This document shows, in pieces, positions 57,491 to 64,000 of a DNA stretch of 64,000 nucleotides (its first letter is position 1; each line of letters starts with the position of its first letter). This stretch comes from Haliclystus octoradiatus (taxonomy: Eukaryota > Cnidaria > Staurozoa > Stauromedusae > Haliclystidae): positions 15,822,415-15,886,414 of the forward strand of contig OU744449.1 of assembly GCA_916610825.1 (NCBI GenBank), in the 5' to 3' direction. A program made the position numbers and the translations under genes. The notes under the pieces were generated by a model. That model ran no database searches and had not been told where the DNA came from. It saw nothing but the letters and a program-made list of their open reading frames with translations.

Positions 57491-59470
57491 AGCACCTCGT
57501 GTAAAATCTTGCAGCAACAGATCATCTGTCTCTTTTGCGACGACAAATCAAAGAAGAAGGATCAAGCCAATTGTGTATTATTACCAATTACTTTTTACCA
57601 ACTTTCACTACCAGTAACTACTAGTTACTGACTAAAGAAGAAAATAACCAGGTATGAAATCATTAACATTTGATCACAAGTAAAATCACTGACTTTTGGA
57701 TATTGAACACCATTACTGGAACGGCCATCTTGGTCACCAGAACATACAAAGAAATCAACTGCCAACCTGTCAATGGTCAACAAAGAAAGAAAAGGGGCTA
57801 CTAATTATTTTAAGAATAATCATTTAGAAATAAGGAATTGTTATGAAAAATTATTATATTTGCATTTTGATCTGATACTTGCAACGGAAACAACTCCCAT
57901 TTGTCAACAAATTTATTCTTTGGCATTTCCCTTTGCGATTCGCTCCTCTGATGATCCAATCGTGGTGAAATATATAAGGGCAATGGCGTTTCGCTCCCCC
58001 TGGTCTGCCAACGCAGCGTATCAGATCTCTTTAATTATTATGATTATTAATATTGAAATCCAAAAATGACAATTTCATACCACACGGACAATGGCCTATA
58101 CCAATGGATGTCGCTATACTATATACTATACTAAAATATAATGTAACAAAAACAAATATGATATAATATAATATAAATAATAGAATATGATTGAATTGAA
58201 TACTATTATCAATACTATTAACTTGGCTACTCTCAGTAAAAAATATCTTAGCTAAAATAATGATAGCTATATCACTATCTTTCACTATAATATAAATTTA
58301 AATTATCAACACAATTTATAAAAGATATGAAGGAAAAAAGAACATTCAACAAACATTGCCTGGAAAACAATATTGATAACTACATCAGTTTTAAGATGCC
58401 TAGATAATAATTTTAATATCAATTTGCATGATTTCAATTTGTCATTAATGCTATACTAGACAACAACTAATATTGTGTCTTTGCTGATATTACTTCCTGA
58501 AACTATGTCATCCGTTATGAATTTACCATGAGCAATAAAGGAACCTATTGCAACCCACTGCACTTGAACCTGCCATTAGAGAATACCCTATCACTCTCTA
58601 GTTTCATAACAATAAGACCAATTTACATCTAAAAAGATCTTTGTTTTGAGAACCAATACAGCAGATCAGCAAAATATAGTTCGGAATGATTTGAAACTTA
58701 ACAGCAGTACAAGCATGTGTGAATATGTATTACCTGAGCTGTGTGACCACCTGAAATGAACAACAGTAATTCCTGGGACCAAATGGTAACCATGACAACA
58801 ATATTGATTATTGCTATAACCTATGCCTACATCTGAACAGGTAAGTTAAAGATTATCAGACTATCCATATATAACAATAGAATTAGTTACCTGAGCAGAG
58901 TGACCACTTCAAATTAATGTATGAGGAACTACTATACTGGGTCAATATGCTGTGCACACGTGCTGAATGACATCTCAAACAACTATAACATATCTAATCC
59001 TCATAAAGGAGGGCCATTCATACACTTCTGCCTGAATACCTGAGCTTAATGACCATCTGGGGTATATAATTGGAATATCCTTGCTCGAATAGTAAACATA
59101 GAAACCATTATGTGTAACAATTTTAATTATATATTTTTTAATGTCCTATTCATTAGATTAAAATATAAAAACCTTTTGTGAATAGAATGACCCTGACTGT
59201 GGTGTGCTCTGGGCGGGGGGAGAGAGCTAAGCCTTGATTGAATACGAAGAATGAACCTGTCATCTAAAATGCTGCTTGTTCTGAAAATCAAACCATGCAT
59301 GTTGGATGGTGTAGTCTGCTCCCGTTTGTTGTGGAAATAAAGGAAATAAATCTATACTGCTATTAGAATGTTAAAATATAATGAATAACATTTTTCACTT
59401 ACTGTATTTATCTTTTTCTAGTTTCCTATGTCGATTTGTTTAATCTTCATACATAGCCTCGTTTTGATAA
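57491..59470. other. AT-rich non-coding with a degenerate ~150-bp tandem repeat
   Basis: No gene recognised. Three spaced copies of a segment reading acctgagc.gagtgaccac.t lie near 58733, 58891 and 59038, a period of about 150 bp. Confidence 0.5.
58731..59075. repeat. Degenerate tandem repeat, period ~150 bp
   Basis: Units open with acctgagctgtgtgaccacc, acctgagcagagtgaccact and acctgagcttaatgaccatc. The rest of each unit has diverged strongly. Confidence 0.5.
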
Positions 59471-59471
59471 T

Positions 59472-60064
59472 TTGATACATGGTGACAGTAAAGAAATTTT
59501 AAGCACATTATATGTGCTAAATGATGCAAGGCTACTATTCCTGATATTTTCCTCTCAAATTAAATCACATGATTACACTAAAAAAGGACAGCCTCGCTTT
59601 CATGTTTCTACTGGGAATGCCATAAATCAAATTGCAAAATTAAGGCATTTTCTACTCCGATTTCAGAACATTTTGGATATGTTGTTAAGCATAAAATTTG
59701 ACCCTAGAATTGATGAAAAATGCTTCTGTTGCAATTTGTGTGAGGTCATTTTTTATAATGACTGTACTAGTAGAGAAGAACAGTAAGGGCAATTCCTGCT
59801 CCCATGAAATCCATAAACAGCCAAATAATCAATGTTAAGCTGAAGGAAATCTCTCGCCATTTTTTAAAAAATAGTGGGAATTATGGAATGGTCTCTCTAT
59901 TAATGGGGGATTTTTTGAAAATTTACGACAACCACCCCCCTCTGAAACGGCCCCTAAAAAAGTTTTTGGACATAAAACAACAACACAATAGAAAATTATG
60001 TCAATCTACTGGAAGAGCAACAAAGAACTGTAACTTTGAAAAATGTGACCACATGCATTCATAA
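59472..60064 (+). CDS. Two short unclassified frames
   Basis: One frame at 59472-59786 (104 codons) contains QPRFHVSTGNAINQIAKLRH and a Cys cluster, KCFCCNLCEV. The next frame, 59804-60064 (86 codons), ends CNFEKCDHMHS. I recognise neither. They could be decayed transposon sequence, an exon, or chance; the Cys/His content is the only reason to list them. Confidence 0.2.
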
Positions 60065-60526
60065 CAACTGTACCAGAAAGGTACATGGATCTTCATTTCA
60101 AATATTATATAATTATCATTTCAAATATTATATAATTATCATTACAAATACAAGTAAATATGAACCAAATTAACATTAGTTGACTAATAGTTTATACCAA
60201 GTGATGTATTTGGAACAGGACACACTCCAATTAATAATGATCAAATAAAACCAGTAAATATTATGAAATCAATAATCTTAAAATCAATAGAGTAATCTAT
60301 CATAAACTAATTTAGAACAGACCCAAGTAATGACACACATAGCCACATTTATTTTAAATACACCATAGCGACATCTGGAGGCTACGCAGTTGACCTCTCC
60401 TGAAATTGAAAATTTACAACATTAATTGATACTAACCAAGAACAATTTACATCAAAAGAACCCCAAACTGTCCCAATAAGGATGTCGAGAGTGGATAAAT
60501 AGAATAAGTAGAAACAAGACCAAAAA

Positions 60527-60726
60527 NNNNNNNNNNNNNNNNNNNNNNNNNNNNNNNNNNNNNNNNNNNNNNNNNNNNNNNNNNNNNNNNNNNNNNNNNN
60601 NNNNNNNNNNNNNNNNNNNNNNNNNNNNNNNNNNNNNNNNNNNNNNNNNNNNNNNNNNNNNNNNNNNNNNNNNNNNNNNNNNNNNNNNNNNNNNNNNNNN
60701 NNNNNNNNNNNNNNNNNNNNNNNNNN
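60527..60726. other. Assembly gap (200 N)
   Basis: Exactly 200 N, a conventional gap of unknown size. The inverted duplicate begins at the first base after it. Confidence 0.99.
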
Positions 60727-61041
60727 GTCTGTTTTGAATAACTGTTTATATGATAAACATATGGAGATCCAGGTCTAAATTTAATAAATACGCATATTAT
60801 TCTAGATTATTTGCAATTATTGCAAAACAAATTATATGCTAGAAAAGCCACGTACAATCAAAAATGAAAGAAAGGAAGCTAAATGTTTTATGGTGATTCC
60901 CCATCATCGATCACAGCTTTTGACTTATTTAACTCTGCTGTTCAATGATTGATTTATCAACATTCCTCGTTTTTAAGCAAGTTGATTTTTCTCACCCACT
61001 CTTTGATGCCATATTTAACAATTTTTACTATTTAATAACAA

Positions 61042-61221
61042 AATTATTCAACATGATATTCTGAACAAATTACACTCAACAAATATTTCAAAATGTTCTA
61101 GTTCCAGGCCCTTGGTTTTAAAATTCAAATACAAATGAAAAGAGCCTGGAGCTTAAGTTCCGGTGCACATTTTAAAATTATTTTTGACTGTAATTTGTTC
61201 AGAATATCATGTTGAATAATT
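61042..61221. mobile_element. Foldback MITE (duplicate copy)
   Basis: Counterpart of 12130-12309 within the inverted duplication. Confidence 0.6.
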
Positions 61222-61830
61222 CTAGACTACTTCCAATAACAATCTGATAATCGAAGTGTCCATAAAATTGGTTGATTTTTTTCTATGGGACTATGTAACT
61301 ACTACACAGATTGTAGACTTGCCTGTTTAACTTGTCTTCGATACCTCGCACTTAGATACTGTGTTACAGTAACAACAAAAAACGAATGGCTCTGCATTCT
61401 AAGTGAAGCTCCTTTTCCAATACAAATCATTATTTATTCAGTAAAAACAAACCTGAAAAATACGATTGTTCAAATTTCTTTGTTGAAGAACTTAAAGTAA
61501 ATAAATTTCACATGCACAATTGCCATTGTTCATTTGAGAATTTGAACTTGAGTTTTACTGCTTGCGTTTCAGTTACTGTTCCGTGTTTGTGTTGCTGTTG
61601 TTTTGTTGTCGTGTCTGTTGTCGTTTTTGCAAGTCTTGCTTAAAGGCATAAACTGACCGACAGCCTCTGCACTGCTTATATGCACTGATTTACTACACTA
61701 CTTGCTGCCTGGAAAGTGGCATTCACATTCCAACTTTGAACATACAAGGTGCTATAGATGGTCAATTTTATGCCTTTATGGGTAGTATTTTATCATACTG
61801 TACCTTGAACATAAATATGTTACTGTGTGT

Positions 61831-62163
61831 AAATATTGTGTAGCAATTAGCTTTGATTGCTTACTTTGGTAGGTCACATCAAAAGATCGAAGACGCGCCC
61901 CTCAACCGTTGCATGACATCCTTCACCCAGCAACCAAAGGGGATGTTTTGACGGCATTATGGGTATTGGATAAGCAGTATTTTCTCAGAACGTTTTGTAT
62001 CGTGAATTGTCTTATTTACAAGTTTCTTTGTCAACTATGTCTGACCGGGCGTTCTTTGTATAGCAATATGTTTGGAGTAAGAGGGACGGCACATTCCTAT
62101 AATGTGACTGTCTATATAGCTATACTACTACTACTACTATTACTACTACTATCTTTTGACTTA
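61831..62163 (+). mobile_element. LINE-B 3' end with (ACT)n tail (duplicate copy)
   Basis: Counterpart of 11188-11520: QPLHDILHPATKGD, then the 3' UTR and (CTA)n at about 62124-62150. Confidence 0.6.
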
Positions 62164-62290
62164 ATGCAAACAAGTATAAATCCACATCCTTTGCGCAAAC
62201 ATCATCAAGTAATCACTATTTGGAAAGAGATCAACGTTGAACAAACAAGCTCAGCACCTTGACTAAAAAGACAAGTCGATATAAAAAATC

Positions 62291-64000
62291 TCATAAGACA
62301 CCCTTCTCTTCCAATTGCAGAGAATCAAATCCAAGAAAACAAATTAGATGAAGCTTTGGAAAGTTTAGAAGAAGCATCGGTCTTTTCATGTCCTGTAAAT
62401 ATTCCCAAGACAACCAAACATCAACCCTGGTTTGATAAAGATTGTAAGCATGCCAAGAAATTAGTTTTGAATTTATTAATGTAGTCATGCAGTCTCCAAA
62501 AGATCAATTATTTCATGACCAGTATAGCTTATCTAGAAAGAAGTACAAATATTTAATTAAATACAAGCAAGCAAACTACAATGAAATGATGTTAATAAAA
62601 TTTAAAACAAAGCATAGGCCTACCATGAGCTCTCTTCAAAAAATCCCTTTTTCACCAATCAGCTCCAATCTGCCCTGATATTTTGCATAAGGATTTTAAA
62701 GCTCTTTAAGATCCATTCAATTGCTTAACCAACTTCAACGAGTGTGTGTGTTTGATAAATCATTGGATGCTTGATGCAATCAACCCTTTACTGAAGACGA
62801 GGTACTGGAAACCATACTCAGAACAGCAAAACATAAAGCTCCAGGGATAGACGACATCACCAATGAACATTAGTATATATTCTGTTGAACAACTATCTAT
62901 TAGGCCTACCATTATGGACAACATTTTACAACAAATGCCTTGAACCTACCAGATGGAAAAGCTCCATTATAAAATTCTTTATAAAGGGAAAGGTGTAAAT
63001 GATGATCCTGCGAATTATAGAGGAACTGCTCTACTGTGTTGCCCTTTGAAAATGTTCACATCCTTATTGTAGCCTACATGAGAATAATTGACAATGTTTT
63101 CAATAAAATCCCTTGGAGTCAATCTGGTTTTCAGAAAGGTTTGAACATATTTACGCCAACCAAAATTCTTCTTGATGATGTACAAAATCAGTTCAACGAA
63201 AAAAGACGTGTAATGTATGCAGTATTTGTAGATTTCAAAAAAGCTATTGATTCAGTAAACCGATCAAAGCTGGTAGAGAAGTTAACAATTCAATTTGGTA
63301 TAGATGGACAAATCTTGGAAATGATACAAAATCTTGTAACTTTTAATATCATTTACACAGATGATGGATTACAGCATGCTGATGAAATTGTACAATACCA
63401 TGGCGTAGCTCAAGGTGACTATCTTTCACCAACTTTATCTATTCTCTACATTGCTGATCTTGCATTGTCATTATCAGAAATTTCCAACCTATCATCATTA
63501 TTTTTTCCTGACGATCTTGTATTTTATTTAAATGATGTTTTTGCGATTCAAGCTGCTTTGCATGCTCTTGAGAAATTATTAAGAAATGGTCAGCCATAAA
63601 TCAATTAGTAGTAAATTTGAACAAAACAAAAGCCTTAAAATTTCGTAAAGAAGAATAGACCTACATTTGCCGAAATGATAATTTACAATATCATAATAAA
63701 CGAATGGAATAAGTCAAAGAATATACCTACCTTGGGGTAACTCTTCAAACATCTCTATCATTTCATAAACACATTCAAATGAAAAATCAGAAAGCCTCAG
63801 TATCAATAAATCTTCTAAAACATCTTCCTCGTTTGTTCTTTCAAGTTGCCCTTGAAATATTTAACATGAAGATTGCACCAATTATATTTTATGGTTTTCA
63901 AATCATTGCTCCATATTTCAAATCTCTCCAGATAAATAAAATCAACAGCATTAAATCAAGATTTATGAAGAAAGCCCTGCGATTAACATCATCGTCTTCA
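62291..64000 (+). pseudogene. LINE-A reverse transcriptase, degenerate (right copy)
   Basis: The same decayed LINE as 9254-11060. Here the frame at 63036-63599 is longer (187 codons), spanning SGFQKGLN, VFVDFKKAIDSVN, VEKLTIQFGIDGQIL, GVAQGDYLSPTL and LFFPDDLVFY without a break. In the left copy the same stretch is split into two frames, so a few differences separate the copies. The fragment runs off the window. Confidence 0.8.

Larger units (their letters stand above)
60727..64000 (+). repeat. Right arm of the 3.27-kb inverted duplication
   Basis: Reverse complement of 9350-12624. It begins flush with the N gap and continues past the window end. Confidence 0.93.

Noticed and set aside
57495..57720. 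Hammerhead ribozyme at the 3' end of the 53.6-57.5 kb PLE
   Set aside because: No CUGANGA followed by GAAA with closable stems was found in the 5' or 3' flanks.

Overview
This is a piece of animal nuclear genome. It has spliced exons with GT-AG introns, long AT-rich non-coding stretches, microsatellites, and retrotransposon classes (Penelope-like, DIRS, BEL/Pao, Ty3/Gypsy, several LINEs) that occur together in aquatic invertebrates. Frequent 'taggcct' words and the element mix suggest a marine invertebrate, possibly a deuterostome, but nothing here fixes the phylum. There is one recognisable host gene; most of the rest is mobile DNA, much of it nested and broken.

Layout. 1-4.0 kb: AT-rich, no gene seen. 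4.0-7.2 kb: three GIY-YIG endonuclease ORFs of Penelope-like elements (PLEs) in alternating orientation, separated by (AAT)n arrays. One unit has 197-bp near-identical terminal inverted repeats, each encoding a hammerhead-ribozyme-like fold; a diverged third fold lies next to it. 7.2-9.2 kb: non-coding with a small MITE. 9.25-12.6 kb: degenerate LINEs on the minus strand; this block recurs almost identically in inverted orientation at 60.7-64 kb, starting at the first base after a 200-N gap. 12.8-25.5 kb: an old Gypsy element, interrupted by a LINE, partly duplicated in tandem, and split by a BEL/Pao element with both LTRs and a 5-bp target-site duplication (TSD). A hAT-like non-autonomous transposon lies at 18.4-19.5 kb.

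26.9-49.7 kb: fifteen plus-strand exons of a thioredoxin reductase (TXNRD) gene. Its first visible intron is 16 kb and holds a Gypsy fragment, a (TG)n array and a DIRS element. The DIRS element is itself broken by a LINE, a LINE tail, a TTCATGAAC-rich MITE and a Gypsy element with identical LTRs. The sites of the Gypsy and of the MITE can be read exactly, because the DIRS protein resumes in frame across them. The exon expected to carry the N-terminal redox disulfide of TXNRD is not found: the intron where it should lie has none, and the flanking exons are out of phase. The C-terminal exon(s) with the dimer-interface catalytic His and the GCUG tail are also not found.

49.7-60.5 kb: AT-rich DNA, a foldback hairpin, a (TATAG)n minisatellite, then a PLE-type element. 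Its SR-rich ORF1 and its reverse transcriptase share one reading frame and are separated by a single TAG; no GIY-YIG endonuclease follows.

Most noteworthy: the ribozyme-bearing, inverted-repeat PLE endonuclease units; the endonuclease-less PLE with an in-frame TAG; the TXNRD gene lacking its redox exon; and the TTCATGAAC palindrome MITE family.
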